Positions 18,044 through 27,537 are shown, counted from the stretch's first letter. The stretch: DNA of 64,000 nt from Pseudoalteromonas gelatinilytica (GCF_001641615.1 NZ_LRRU01000019.1:124001-188000), one strand, 5' to 3'. Numbers and translations: made by a program. The notes: generated from the letters alone by a model not told the origin.

Positions 18044-19258
18044 TTAGTCTTCGACTATTTCTTCAATTTTGTCTTCATCGATTAATACCGCATTCTCAAC
18101 GATACGTTTTCCACCTTGAATTTCGATTCGTTTGTTATGCTTATTAAGCGTAAGGATCTCATCACAAAATTGGTCAGACGGATGCATCTCGTAAGTGTAA
18201 TCAATAATATTACCTGTCTTGTCATCTTTAACATTGGTAATGTTATATTCAGAGATTGCACCTTTCTCTATTAAATCTTTCATTGTTGTCGTCATATCAC
18301 GACGCAAAGCTTTTAATTTATTTTCTGTAATTTCATCTGTCGAATAGATAGAACCGTATTTTTCCATGATTGATAATAGTCGGAAATGGTAGGTCTTACC
18401 CGGTGCCGCGTAACGCCATAAATGATATAAACGAAGCATCATCCAACGTGACAAACCGCGTTTTAATTCTTGCGCACTATTAAAGTAATAACCTTTATAT
18501 TCAAGGTTATCGATCATGTTATGAACGAAGGCATTTAAACATGCAACACACTTTACGTTTCCGCCTTGTCCTTTTTTACCGCTAAAGTGAAGTGACGACA
18601 AAAAGTTCATATTCGATTCGTAAAATGAATCATCAATATCAGAATTGCGAGTGTCGGTTGCTGAGTATCTAAAAGAAAGTTTAGAACCTTGCAAAGCTTC
18701 TAATGATTCTTTGATTTGCGGATACGGCATTGACTGGCCAACCGCTTTCAGCTCTTGCGCTAATTCATTCATTGAAAAAACAACCGCGTATTGAATACCT
18801 GATTTAAAATTAATTTTTACAATTTTACCTTTAGAGGCTAAACGAATTAAGGCACGCTCGACCTTTTCTTCACGATCAGATGGCCAAACAAGATATTCAA
18901 CATCTTCACCATCTTTTCTTGTGCTTACTACCGCTGGCGTAATTTTGATTTCGCCATCATAAAGAATGCCGTCAACTTTTTCAGAGATTCTTCGTGTTAC
19001 GATGGTTTTCTTTGGTGCTTCTTCAACCGGAAGCTTCTTATGACCAGAACGGACAAAACGTCCCCATAAATCATAATGATTAAAAGTATTTGAGTAAGCT
19101 CTCAAACCATGTGCAGCATTTTCAATTGAAACGCGCACATCTTTGTTGTCTGTAAATAGTGCAAGACTTTCATTATCTATTGCACTTTCCACCCCGTGGA
19201 TCTGCCCGCGTAATGTATCGGGTAAGTTATCTACCGAGATGTTGACCTTTCGGCTCAT
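18044..19258 (-). CDS. Replication initiator protein of the chromid (iteron-binding Rep)
   Basis: Initiator of 404 residues. The start at 19258 (MSRKVNISVDNLPDTL) follows GGAAATAAGAAC; an earlier in-frame ATG would add 18 residues with no support. The sequence reads as tandem winged-helix domains, as in plasmid Rep proteins. One is around EEKVERALIRLASKGKIVKI; a second is around SRWMMLRLYHLWRYAAPG through NKLKALRRDMTTTMKDLIEK. The tail is acidic (IDEDKIEEIVED). Position supports the role: it is minus strand, with iterons directly upstream, DnaA boxes and an AT-rich region beyond, then divergent parAB. Iterons at 19328-19459 lie within 70-200 bp of the start and probably repress it. Confidence 0.83.
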   Translation of the reverse strand: MSRKVNISVDNLPDTLRGQIHGVESAIDNESLALFTDNKDVRVSIENAAHGLRAYSNTFNHYDLWGRFVRSGHKKLPVEEAPKKTIVTRRISEKVDGILYDGEIKITPAVVSTRKDGEDVEYLVWPSDREEKVERALIRLASKGKIVKINFKSGIQYAVVFSMNELAQELKAVGQSMPYPQIKESLEALQGSKLSFRYSATDTRNSDIDDSFYESNMNFLSSLHFSGKKGQGGNVKCVACLNAFVHNMIDNLEYKGYYFNSAQELKRGLSRWMMLRLYHLWRYAAPGKTYHFRLLSIMEKYGSIYSTDEITENKLKALRRDMTTTMKDLIEKGAISEYNITNVKDDKTGNIIDYTYEMHPSDQFCDEILTLNKHNKRIEIQGGKRIVENAVLIDEDKIEEIVED

Positions 19259-19327
19259 TGTTCTTATTTCCAATTTTTCTTCGACAGTTAATAACAACAC
19301 ATAAAACTTCAAAAGTTAAATGTTTAA

Positions 19328-19797
19328 GTTAGTAAAAACTTGATCCGATCTTAATTAATTTCTTAGGATCAGTTTTATACTAACTCATTCGTAAAAGCTA
19401 ATTTTCAGATCAGATTTTTACTAAGTTATAGTTGATAGGTCGTGATTTTACTAACTCAGTTCAAATTATGTCCTGTGAATCGCCTTGTTAAGGCTAATTA
19501 ACACGACATAAATCTCCTTTTTTGAAATTGCATGTGGATAAATCAAGTTCAAGTTAGCATAGATCTGATCTGTACCAACTATAGATCAGATCCATACTAA
19601 CTAAATGCATTAGTTTACCGAGTTCTCAGTGCATAACTTTCTAATTTAGTTAGTAAAATTATGATCTACTCAGGCATATTTGTGAGTAATTTAGTGATTA
19701 AACTGTGCATAACTCAAAAGCCTGTTTTTTACTTAGTAATAAGCTGATCTGTGAGTAATAAGAGATCTGATCTTAACCAAGTAAAACTATGATCTGC
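19328..19797. repeat. Origin iterons (cluster I)
   Basis: Copies of GTTAGTAAAANNNTGATCTR or close variants. Plus-strand copies start at 19328, 19650, 19732, 19753 and 19778. Minus-strand copies lie at 19366-19384, 19406-19428 and 19441-19457, the last with the GATC changed. An inverted pair at 19552-19572 (plus) and 19581-19602 (minus) forms a near-perfect palindrome with doubled GATCTGATCT. The last three plus copies are in tandem, 20-26 bp apart, just before the AT-rich region, the usual place for initiator-driven melting. Confidence 0.85.
19533..19541 (-). promoter_or_regulatory. DnaA box
   Basis: TGTGGATAA on the plus strand, the exact complement of TTATCCACA. A second, TGTGCATAA, lies at 19704-19712 and fits TTATNCACA. 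They suggest DnaA assists the plasmid-type initiator. Confidence 0.78.
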
Positions 19798-19973
19798 TAT
19801 TTTATAAAATATTCAATTAAATCAGATAGATATTATTCTATTTTAGCATCTTAACCTTATATACCTATATACTTAACCGATATTAAACTTACTTATTTAT
19901 ACTTAGCATCAGTAAAGTTACAAATTTTTATTAAATGTCTTATTAATAAAAGGCATGTCGTCTTAAATACTTG

Positions 19974-20002
19974 TTTACAGCAATTTGAATGGACATTATA
20001 CT
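19974..20002 (+). promoter_or_regulatory. Predicted sigma-70 promoter of parAB
   Basis: TTTACA (19974-19979), 17-bp spacer, TATACT (19997-20002), 26 bp before the parA ATG. GAGGAAG just ahead of the ATG supplies the ribosome binding site. Confidence 0.66.
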
Positions 20003-20028
20003 TAAAGCATAACTTTGAGGAAGAAAGT

Positions 20029-21267
20029 ATGTCTATCAATAATAATGCGCTAGCCACTTATAGGTTACTAAAAGCGACAGCAGAAGTTGCTGAAAAATCG
20101 CTAGAAGGACGTATTCAACATTATCGTGCCCACCTTAAGTCTGAAGAAAAAGAACTTCGTACTTACACCCAAAAAGCAGCTGCTGATTTATTAGGCTGTA
20201 ATAATCGTACTTTAAAAAGACGCCATGATAATGGTGATTTTGACGAACTTAATATCAAACGTGGTGCAAATGGCCACTATGCTTACACACTTGTAAATAT
20301 TTTTGCTATGGCTGATATCATGGATATTAAGCCTGATCACCGTACTGCTGATGATAAATTGCAAGTAATTGTGATCAATTCACTTAAAGGTGGTTGTGGT
20401 AAAACGACTAGTATGGTGAATATTGCAGCGGCCCTAGCAACGACCAATATTAAACGTTACAGAATTGGTATTATTGATCTTGATCCACAAGGTTCTTCGT
20501 CAAGTTTCTTCCCTCCAAGTGAGCCTGATCCAATTACAGTTGGTGATTTAATGCGTGATTGCATTGAGCTTGAAGAAAATGAAACCTGGGATGAGTTAGT
20601 AAGCAACTCTTTCCTACCTACTCATATTCCAAATATTCGTATTTTACCATCTGGTATGGATGACTTTTATTTTGAACATGAAACAGCAACTTTATTAAAA
20701 GATAGCTCTAGTTACGATAAAACACGTCATTATCATAAACTGCTAGAAAAAGTTATTGAGCCGGTTAAAGACCAATTTGATATTATTTTAATTGATACAG
20801 CTCCATCTCTTAACTTTATGTTTTATAATGCATTAATGGCTTCAACATCGATGCTTATTCCTGTTCATCCAGAGGCTGTTGATTTTGATGCAAACAACAA
20901 ATATTTAAAACGTTTAGGTGAGATTTACCATACAGTTGCAGCCCTTGGTCACGAAGGCTGGGATTTTATGCAATTCTTAGTGACTAACTATGTTAAAGGT
21001 AACCATTCACAGCGCGACATCGTTAAAGATGTACGTAGTGCCTTTGGACGCCAAGTTATGAGCTATCCAATTAATCATAGTTCTGCAATTACTGCCAGCT
21101 CATCATCTTTTAATACTATTTTTGATCAAAAAACGTCAGATAGCCTGGCGAGTCGTGAGTCATTACTCCGCGCTCAAGAAAATATCAAAGATGTGGTTGA
21201 TGAACTTGAAATGCTGATCCGTTCGAATTGGCTATCAACTCAATCGACTCTCAATCCAGCTAAGTAA
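20029..21267 (+). CDS. parA: ParA-family partition ATPase with N-terminal DNA-binding domain
   Basis: ATPase that moves replicon copies apart during division. It has 412 residues. The N-terminal about 105 residues contain a helix-turn-helix (KAAADLLGCNNRTLKRR), the type Ia (P1/F, Vibrio chromosome II) layout in which ParA also represses its own operon. The deviant Walker A KGGCGKTT is at residues 120-127, followed by IIDLDPQGSSS (148-158) and Walker B FDIILIDTAPS. parB follows after 14 bp. Confidence 0.95.
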   Translation: MSINNNALATYRLLKATAEVAEKSLEGRIQHYRAHLKSEEKELRTYTQKAAADLLGCNNRTLKRRHDNGDFDELNIKRGANGHYAYTLVNIFAMADIMDIKPDHRTADDKLQVIVINSLKGGCGKTTSMVNIAAALATTNIKRYRIGIIDLDPQGSSSSFFPPSEPDPITVGDLMRDCIELEENETWDELVSNSFLPTHIPNIRILPSGMDDFYFEHETATLLKDSSSYDKTRHYHKLLEKVIEPVKDQFDIILIDTAPSLNFMFYNALMASTSMLIPVHPEAVDFDANNKYLKRLGEIYHTVAALGHEGWDFMQFLVTNYVKGNHSQRDIVKDVRSAFGRQVMSYPINHSSAITASSSSFNTIFDQKTSDSLASRESLLRAQENIKDVVDELEMLIRSNWLSTQSTLNPAK

Positions 21268-21281
21268 GGTAATTAATAAAA

Positions 21282-22244
21282 ATGGCTAAAAAACGTAAAA
21301 ACGATACCAGCTTAGACCCTTTTTCAACGTCTATCGAAAGCAGCAGTTTAGATGCTTTACTAGAGCAAGCTTCTGCTGGTGATGTTATCAGTATGCCTGC
21401 TCCAAGCGATCCTAATCGCCAAATCACTTTAGTGTGTAAGGTCATTCCAAGCTCAGAAATTGAAGCTAAAACAAAGGTATATGGTAAAAACCGCCGAGTA
21501 CAATCATTACTAAATGAAAAGTCAGTCGCTGATATTCTACCTGCAATTGCCGAAGACGGCCGTAACCAGCACCCTGCCCTATGTTGGGATAAAGGTGATG
21601 AAATGCTTGTATTAGCAGGCTCTCGTCGTCGTAAAGCATGTATCTTAAGTAACTCTGATTATTTAGTTCTAAGCTCTGAAGATTTTACTGATCAAGATGC
21701 TAAAATTCTTGCTGTATCATCAGATCAATACATTGCGCCAAGTCTATGGGAGCTTGGTCAGGCTTATCAACAGACCCGTGATGAGCTTATTGCTGAAGGT
21801 AAAAAAGGCTCTTATCGTGAGATTGCTGCAATTGAGGGGGTATCACACACTGCCATTGCTGACGCTATCAAAGCCTACGAGAACCTACCAGCGTCGGTTT
21901 TAAGTCTCTACCCTACGGCGAACCATGTTGGCCGTGAAGTGGCTAAAAAGCTTATTAGCGCTAAAGAGCGTGATGAGCAACTGTTCACCAAGCTAGTTAA
22001 TGACGTAAGTAGTGATGCCGAAATTGCGCAAATGACTAGCGATGATAAACGTGCTCTTGCAATAACTAAGCTATTAACCGCTGAACCAGCAGCCCCTAGC
22101 CGTCGTGAAGCGCTTATCGACAGTGAGTTTGTTAGCTTACAACGCAATATTAAAAGCGGTGATTTATCTGTCAAAATCGATAATAAAGTGATGACAGACA
22201 AACGCTTAGAGCAGCTAACTAAACTTTTAAATAGCTTTAACTAG
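21282..22244 (+). CDS. parB: ParB-family centromere-binding protein
   Basis: Binds the partition site and activates ParA. It has 320 residues, close to Vibrio ParB2 as remembered. The CTPase/ParB box GSRRRKA is at 113-119, a helix-turn-helix (SYREIAAIEGVSHTAIADAI) at about 177-196, and a C-terminal region that probably dimerises. Its stop codon lies at the very start of iteron cluster II, whose first repeat uses the final base of the gene. The matching parS was not identified with certainty. Confidence 0.93.
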   Translation: MAKKRKNDTSLDPFSTSIESSSLDALLEQASAGDVISMPAPSDPNRQITLVCKVIPSSEIEAKTKVYGKNRRVQSLLNEKSVADILPAIAEDGRNQHPALCWDKGDEMLVLAGSRRRKACILSNSDYLVLSSEDFTDQDAKILAVSSDQYIAPSLWELGQAYQQTRDELIAEGKKGSYREIAAIEGVSHTAIADAIKAYENLPASVLSLYPTANHVGREVAKKLISAKERDEQLFTKLVNDVSSDAEIAQMTSDDKRALAITKLLTAEPAAPSRREALIDSEFVSLQRNIKSGDLSVKIDNKVMTDKRLEQLTKLLNSFN

Positions 22245-22442
22245 TTAGTAAAATAATGATCTATCGCGCTTTTACAGTTAGTAAAAGCGTGATCTACTCT
22301 TCCTTTTTGTTAGTAAAATGATGATCTGAAAAAGCAAAATACAGCTCTTTTTGGGTTGTCAGATCAATTTTTTACTAACTTATCGCCCCTTTACAGGCTT
22401 TTTTGCACTTTACCCTGCTTGGTTAGTAAAAAAACGATCTGT
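22244..22442. repeat. Iteron cluster II, downstream of parB
   Basis: Five strong copies of GTTAGTAAAANNNTGATCTR: plus strand at 22244, 22277, 22309 and 22422 (the last with CGATCT), and minus strand at 22361-22380. The first three start 33 and 32 bp apart, about three helical turns, so bound proteins would lie on one face. GCCCCTTTACAG (22385-22396) and CTGTAAAGCCCCC (22439-22451) are half-copies of the 17-bp motif found elsewhere in the window. The gene-free interval runs 22245-22659 and nothing else is recognised beyond 22452. These may be initiator handcuffing sites or the partition site. Confidence 0.82.
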
Positions 22443-22659
22443 AAAGCCCCCACCTTGTTATTAACCTGTTTATATCTTGTGCGATTGTTGTTTGTTAAAT
22501 GCTCAGCCTATCACTTTTTAGCTTTTACTTTATCTAAATACAGTTTTTTACCAAGTTATCAGCTCCAACCAGTCTAATATTGCTCAATAGTGCTTTAGCT
22601 CTGGGCCGATCGATCATATACTGGCAGAATTATTTTTTGTTTATACTGCCAAAAGCGTT

Positions 22660-25600
22660 ATGTCTGCTAACTTATCCAAAAATGACTTATTAGCTATCTT
22701 TGAAGAAATCAAACAAGAGCAAGAAACTCAGTTTCCTCTGTCTGAGCGCTTCATTAAACAGCTGTTTAAGCCACATGTGTTAAGTAAAGCGAAAGAGTAT
22801 CACCAGAACGGCCAAATCAATTGGTTAGAACATAACAGTGATTTTAGTGTTATCGATGCATCTATGTTTGGTAACGAAGGAAATACCTTCACTCAGCATA
22901 TTGAGATCAGTAAATTACCAAGTGGCTTTTCGGTCGATTCACATTGTACTTGTGGTTCTAAAACCAAGTGCCGTCATATCGCGGCTGTGCTCCTTAAGCT
23001 CAAAATAGAACATTCTGGCGATTATGGGGAAGACTACATCATTAACGACTGGTTTAGTGAGCTTAAAACCCTTAAGCAAATTGCCAACGATAATGCCAAA
23101 CACGTTTTATTATTCGTCCTTGATGTAGAGAAATCTGTTGTCACCCTTACCCCTAAAATTGCTAATTATGATGCTGAGCATAATTATACTCTCGGACGAA
23201 ACCTAACCGAGCAGCAGTTAAATAGTTTTGTAACCCCCACTGATTTATTAGAAACTGATTTTCGTTTATATAGCTGGATCCGTTCTCAAAATGCCCTTGG
23301 TAAATTAGAGCTTAAAGGCCAATGGGGTTTTGCAGCACTGCAGCAATTAATTGCTACCCAGCGTTTGTTTTTAGGTCGCTCTCGCCAAGCAATTAAAGCT
23401 GATAGCATGCAAGCATTAGAGTTTGATTGGAAACAAAACAAAGACTTAACATCGTTGAGCATGACGCTTGCTGGCCAAGATAATTGGTTATTGCTTAAAA
23501 CAACCCCCCCTACTTATCTTGACCCTGAAAAACTAAAGGTAGGTCGTATTCGTACTCCGTTAACGGCAGATGAGATTGCTTTACTTGCCAATATGCCAGC
23601 TATTCACACAGAGAACTTTGACCGCGTTTATCAACAACTCAATGATAATTTTGGCGAAGGTGTGATCCCTCATGCATTTAAGCAAAGTAAAAAAAGCCTA
23701 GCTAGAACGGTATTCCCAGTCATCAGTATTAATAATGATGAGGGAACAATTCGTTTATCATTGCAGTTTAATTATCAAAACTCTTTGTATGATTTAAGCC
23801 AAGCGCCAGCGGATATACTAAATCAGTCATTAGAAAACACCGTTGTAAATGAGTTAACTAACCTTGGCTTTGAATTATGTAAAGGGGCTTTACAATCAGA
23901 GTTTGTCTTTAATAAACAATCAGTTATTCATGAGCACTGGTTAAAGTTCGAAATAATTCCAAACTTATTAAAACGTGGTTGGAAAATTAATGATGAGTTA
24001 GACGTCGGCAAAGTTCTAAAACAACTTTCACTGCAAGTTGAGCGTGGTAAAGGCCATCAGATAGTTGGTAAAATCGTGATCTCTGGTGTCAAAACTCAGC
24101 AACTATTTGTTACAGATAATAATACTTATCAGTCACTTAACAGACAAAGTGAACGCTTTTATTACTTTACAGTAGGGAAACGCTTTGCGGTGGTAGAAAA
24201 GGCCGCGATGATGCAACTTAATGATTATCGTGAACGTTTTGAGCATATTAAAACCCGTGACGAAATCTTAATGCCTTTATCGTTTTTGCCTAAGCTTATC
24301 GAGCAAAAAGCAATTAAGGTTAATATTGTCGACGATGCACTTGATGCGTACTTATCTGAACTAAATAGCTCACAACAACTTATTAAAAAGTCCGATATTC
24401 AAGGCTTAAACCAAGGTGTGCAATTACGTGAGTACCAACAGCACGGTGTTGATTGGCTTAACTTTTTAAAACGTCATCAACTTGGTGGTATTTTGGCAGA
24501 TGACATGGGGCTAGGTAAAACCTTACAAGTTATTGCCTTTTTAGCTAATGCCAAGCAATCACCACAAGCAGGCCCTACGTTAATTGTTTGCCCAACCAGC
24601 TTGGTCGGTAATTGGCAAAGCGAAATCAATAAGTTTGCGAGCAACTTAAAAATCACCACCGTATTTGGTGCTGCGCGCAGCGACCAATTACAACAGTTGT
24701 CGCAAGCAGATTGTATCTTAACAACGTACCCACTGTTGAAACGTGACATTGCCTTTTATTCGCCGCTGTATTTTGAAAACATCATTCTTGATGAAGCGCA
24801 ATATATCAAAAACGATGCCGCGCAGGTATCGCGGTTAGTTAAGCGCCTTAATGCTGACTTTAAGCTCTGCTTAAGCGGCACGCCTATTGAAAATAACTTA
24901 TTTGAGCTTAAATCTTTGCTTGACTTTGCAATGCCCTCTTTGCTTGGTTCGCAAACACATTTTAAGAGTTATTTTCAAACGCCTATTGAGCGTGATAACG
25001 ATGTTGCCCGTGCAGATGAGCTTAAATCGTTGATCATGCCATTTATCTTGCGTCGAACTAAAGCTCAGGTAACGCAAGAGCTACCAGAGAAGACTGAGCT
25101 AGTTAAAGAGTTTGAATTTGAAAGCAAACAAAAAGAAATCTACACCGGTATCACTGAATCTTTAGAACAGAAATTAGTCGACCTATTTGCGCAGCAAGGT
25201 GTGCAAAAAAGTAAGCTAGCCTTTTTAGATGCATTGTTAAAGCTAAGACAAATCTGCTGTCATCCAAAATTGATCGATCCTAGTTCACAGGCTGGCAGCG
25301 CAAAGCTTGAGTGGTTATCTAAGCATTTGCCTATCATGCTTAGCGAAGGTCGAAAGGTGATTATATTTAGTCAATTCACCATGGCACTTGATGTGATAGC
25401 AGAGCGATTAAATGAATTAGGCATCAGCTTTAGTATGCTCACAGGGCAAACACGACACCGCGACCGTGTTATCGAAGAGTTTACTCAAGGTGATACATCC
25501 GTGTTTTTAATTAGCCTTAAAGCCGGCGGTACAGGGCTAAACCTAACTCAAGCTGATACTGTGATTCATTTTGATCCTTGGTGGAACCCTGCTGTTGAGA

Positions 25601-25803
25601 AACAAGCGACAGATCGTGCCTATCGAATTGGCCAAACGAACCCAGTGTTTGTTTATAAATTGATTATGGCTAACTCAATTGAACAAAAAGTATTTAAAAT
25701 GCAGCAGCATAAGCAAGCCCTTGTTGATGCTTTATTTACCGAAAAATCAATGAGTTTCACTCAGTTTGATGAAAAGCAAATGCTCGCACTGATAAAAAAT
25801 TAA
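22660..25803 (+). CDS. SNF2-family helicase with SWIM zinc finger
   Basis: ATP-driven double-stranded DNA translocase of 1047 residues. N-terminal SWIM finger: CTCGSKTKCRHIAAVLLKLK (CxC...CxH, about residues 96-115). A middle region of unknown role follows, then the SNF2 motor: motif I LADDMGLGKTLQVIAFLA, DEAQ box, LSGTPIENNLFEL, and the second lobe with IFSQFTMALDVIAERL, SLKAGGTGLNL and DRAYRIGQTNPV. Bacterial relatives probably remodel nucleoprotein at transcription or repair sites. It is not RapA: it has a SWIM domain and lacks RapA's N-terminal arrangement. No ribosome binding site stands out before ATG 22660. Confidence 0.92.
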   Translation: MSANLSKNDLLAIFEEIKQEQETQFPLSERFIKQLFKPHVLSKAKEYHQNGQINWLEHNSDFSVIDASMFGNEGNTFTQHIEISKLPSGFSVDSHCTCGSKTKCRHIAAVLLKLKIEHSGDYGEDYIINDWFSELKTLKQIANDNAKHVLLFVLDVEKSVVTLTPKIANYDAEHNYTLGRNLTEQQLNSFVTPTDLLETDFRLYSWIRSQNALGKLELKGQWGFAALQQLIATQRLFLGRSRQAIKADSMQALEFDWKQNKDLTSLSMTLAGQDNWLLLKTTPPTYLDPEKLKVGRIRTPLTADEIALLANMPAIHTENFDRVYQQLNDNFGEGVIPHAFKQSKKSLARTVFPVISINNDEGTIRLSLQFNYQNSLYDLSQAPADILNQSLENTVVNELTNLGFELCKGALQSEFVFNKQSVIHEHWLKFEIIPNLLKRGWKINDELDVGKVLKQLSLQVERGKGHQIVGKIVISGVKTQQLFVTDNNTYQSLNRQSERFYYFTVGKRFAVVEKAAMMQLNDYRERFEHIKTRDEILMPLSFLPKLIEQKAIKVNIVDDALDAYLSELNSSQQLIKKSDIQGLNQGVQLREYQQHGVDWLNFLKRHQLGGILADDMGLGKTLQVIAFLANAKQSPQAGPTLIVCPTSLVGNWQSEINKFASNLKITTVFGAARSDQLQQLSQADCILTTYPLLKRDIAFYSPLYFENIILDEAQYIKNDAAQVSRLVKRLNADFKLCLSGTPIENNLFELKSLLDFAMPSLLGSQTHFKSYFQTPIERDNDVARADELKSLIMPFILRRTKAQVTQELPEKTELVKEFEFESKQKEIYTGITESLEQKLVDLFAQQGVQKSKLAFLDALLKLRQICCHPKLIDPSSQAGSAKLEWLSKHLPIMLSEGRKVIIFSQFTMALDVIAERLNELGISFSMLTGQTRHRDRVIEEFTQGDTSVFLISLKAGGTGLNLTQADTVIHFDPWWNPAVEKQATDRAYRIGQTNPVFVYKLIMANSIEQKVFKMQQHKQALVDALFTEKSMSFTQFDEKQMLALIKN

Positions 25804-25930
25804 ATTTTTTTAAAGTTTTTTTGAACTAATCAAATTTTGGGGCGTCTATTATTATGCTTGTTGTTAAATTGCAGTTTACATAAGCATTATGTTGATTTCC
25901 CATTTGGTTACTAAATTTTAGTAATGTTAG

Positions 25931-25959
25931 AGCCAGCTCACCTTGAGCTGGCTTTTTTT
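25931..25959 (+). terminator. Strong rho-independent terminator
   Basis: AGCCAGCTC, loop ACCTT, GAGCTGGCT followed by seven T. It lies 128 bp after the helicase stop. The interval 25804-26032 otherwise holds a small palindrome TTACTAAATTTTAGTAA near 25909 and no ORF. The distance leaves room for a short independent transcript ending here. Confidence 0.88.
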
Positions 25960-26032
25960 ATGCCTAAACCCCCTACTCTGCTGTCCGCTAATTCGTTATG
26001 ATGATGTGTCTTTAAGTTATTGAGTTTTCGTT

Positions 26033-27499
26033 ATGATTACAGAGCTAATTACACAGATTAATTGGCAAAGTGTAGTGCTTGGTGCTGCTGTAGGTGCTGT
26101 TACTAGTGGTGTCATTTTTGCCCTACAAAAAAGTCGCTTAAAAAATCAGTTAACTGATCTGCAAAATAGCCAGCAAATCCTGCAAAATCATTTAGAACAA
26201 AAGCAGCTGCAATTGCAAGAAACCCAGCTTACCCTTTCGCAGCTACAGCAAGATTACGCTGAACAACGTGATGAGTCTCAACACTTTAAAACCCGTTTCG
26301 TAGAACAAGAAAAACAAGCACAACAATACAACCAATTTTGGCGTCAAGTTGAAGCTGAGCTTGCTGATACAAAAGCTGCACTTAATCAGCGGGATGTTGA
26401 TTTAAGTACCTTACGAAGCACAGTAGAGCAAAAAGAACTGCATTTTAAAGAGCAGCTTAGTCATATCAAAGAAAGCAAAGAGCAACTCAAAAAAGAGTTT
26501 GAAAATCTCGCTAATCAAATCCTTGAAGAAAAATCGCAGCGTTTTAAAACCTTAAACCAAGAAAGTATTGAGCAATTATTAAAACCGGTTCAGGGTGAAC
26601 TAAAAGGCTTTCGCGATAAAATGGAATTGATCCACGTTGAAGATCTAAAGCAACGTGCAGCACTAAAAACTGAGTTATTGCATTTACAGGCTAAAAGCCA
26701 AGCCATCACCGAACAAGCTGATAGGCTGAGCACCGCATTACAAGGGCAAAAGAAAACCCAAGGTAATTGGGGAGAGTTAATGCTTGAAAATGTACTAGAC
26801 AGCGCAGGGCTGCGTGCTGGAGTAGATTATCAGCGTGAAGTGTCGTTTAACACCGAAGATGGCCGCTTACGCCCAGATGTTGTAGTGTATTTACCTCAAC
26901 AACGTCATTTAGTTATTGATGCTAAAACCTCTTTAAACGCGTATACACGCTATGTAAATGCCGATACAGAGCTTGAGGCTCAGCAAGCGCTTAAAGAGCA
27001 TGTTATGGCGGTGCAATCGCGTATAAACGAGTTAGCAAGCAAAGCCTACGACAGACTACCGGGTATTAACTCACCAGAAGTGGTGATCATGTTTGTACCT
27101 ATAGAGTCGGCTTTTGTTGAAGCGCTTAAGTACCAAAGTGATATTTATCAGCAAGCAATCGAAAAGAACATTTTAGTTGCTACTCCAACGACCTTATTGA
27201 CTAGTTTGAATATCGTAAAACAACTGTGGCGTTTTGAAGAGCAAACTAAATACTCAAAAGAGCTTGCCGCTCGTGCAGAGCGTTTTTACAACAAACTCAA
27301 TGGTTTCCTAACCAGTATGGAAGGGGTTGGTAAGCAATTAGACCGCGCCAAAGAAAGCTATGATAAAGCATTTTCTCAGCTGTATCGTGGTAAAGGAAAC
27401 TTGATTAAGCAGGCCTCTGAGTTCAAAGAATTGGGGGTTTCTGTTCAAAAAGAGTTACCCGTGGAAAGTGTTGAAAAAGCCCAATTAGAGTTAGATTAA
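26033..27499 (+). CDS. rmuC: DNA recombination protein RmuC
   Basis: Member of the RmuC family, which limits DNA inversion between short repeats. It has 488 residues: one N-terminal membrane segment (VVLGAAVGAVTSGVIFALQ), a long Gln/Glu-rich coiled coil (about 30-170), then the PD-(D/E)XK nuclease-like core, with GNWGELMLENVLDSAGLR, RPDVVVYLPQQRHLVIDAKTS (Asp...Asp-x-Lys) and VVIMFVPIESAF. Length and motif order fit E. coli RmuC (475). It is monocistronic. Confidence 0.94.
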   Translation: MITELITQINWQSVVLGAAVGAVTSGVIFALQKSRLKNQLTDLQNSQQILQNHLEQKQLQLQETQLTLSQLQQDYAEQRDESQHFKTRFVEQEKQAQQYNQFWRQVEAELADTKAALNQRDVDLSTLRSTVEQKELHFKEQLSHIKESKEQLKKEFENLANQILEEKSQRFKTLNQESIEQLLKPVQGELKGFRDKMELIHVEDLKQRAALKTELLHLQAKSQAITEQADRLSTALQGQKKTQGNWGELMLENVLDSAGLRAGVDYQREVSFNTEDGRLRPDVVVYLPQQRHLVIDAKTSLNAYTRYVNADTELEAQQALKEHVMAVQSRINELASKAYDRLPGINSPEVVIMFVPIESAFVEALKYQSDIYQQAIEKNILVATPTTLLTSLNIVKQLWRFEEQTKYSKELAARAERFYNKLNGFLTSMEGVGKQLDRAKESYDKAFSQLYRGKGNLIKQASEFKELGVSVQKELPVESVEKAQLELD

Positions 27500-27508
27500 A
27501 TGCGATAC

Positions 27509-27537
27509 AAAAAAGCCAACGTCATGTTGGCTTTTTT
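27509..27537 (+). terminator. Terminator after rmuC
   Basis: AAAAAAGCCAAC, loop GTCAT, GTTGGCTTTTTT. Confidence 0.92.

Larger units (their letters stand above)
19259..20028. other. Replication origin region of the chromid
   Basis: This 770-bp gene-free interval lies between the divergent initiator and parA genes. It holds about ten iteron-type repeats (19328-19797), a perfect DnaA box TGTGGATAA at 19533-19541, and a near-consensus box TGTGCATAA at 19704-19712. A one-mismatch copy AGTGCATAA lies at 19628-19636. There is also a long AT-rich stretch (about 19798-19960) suited to strand opening. Many GATC sites lie inside the repeats, so Dam/SeqA control is plausible. The start point and direction of replication cannot be read directly. 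Confidence 0.83.

Noticed and set aside
25881-25895. ACATAAGCATTATGTTGATT, resembling a second dif
   Set aside because: The centre is 3 bp, not 6, and the XerD arm has mismatches. 4907-4934 is far better.
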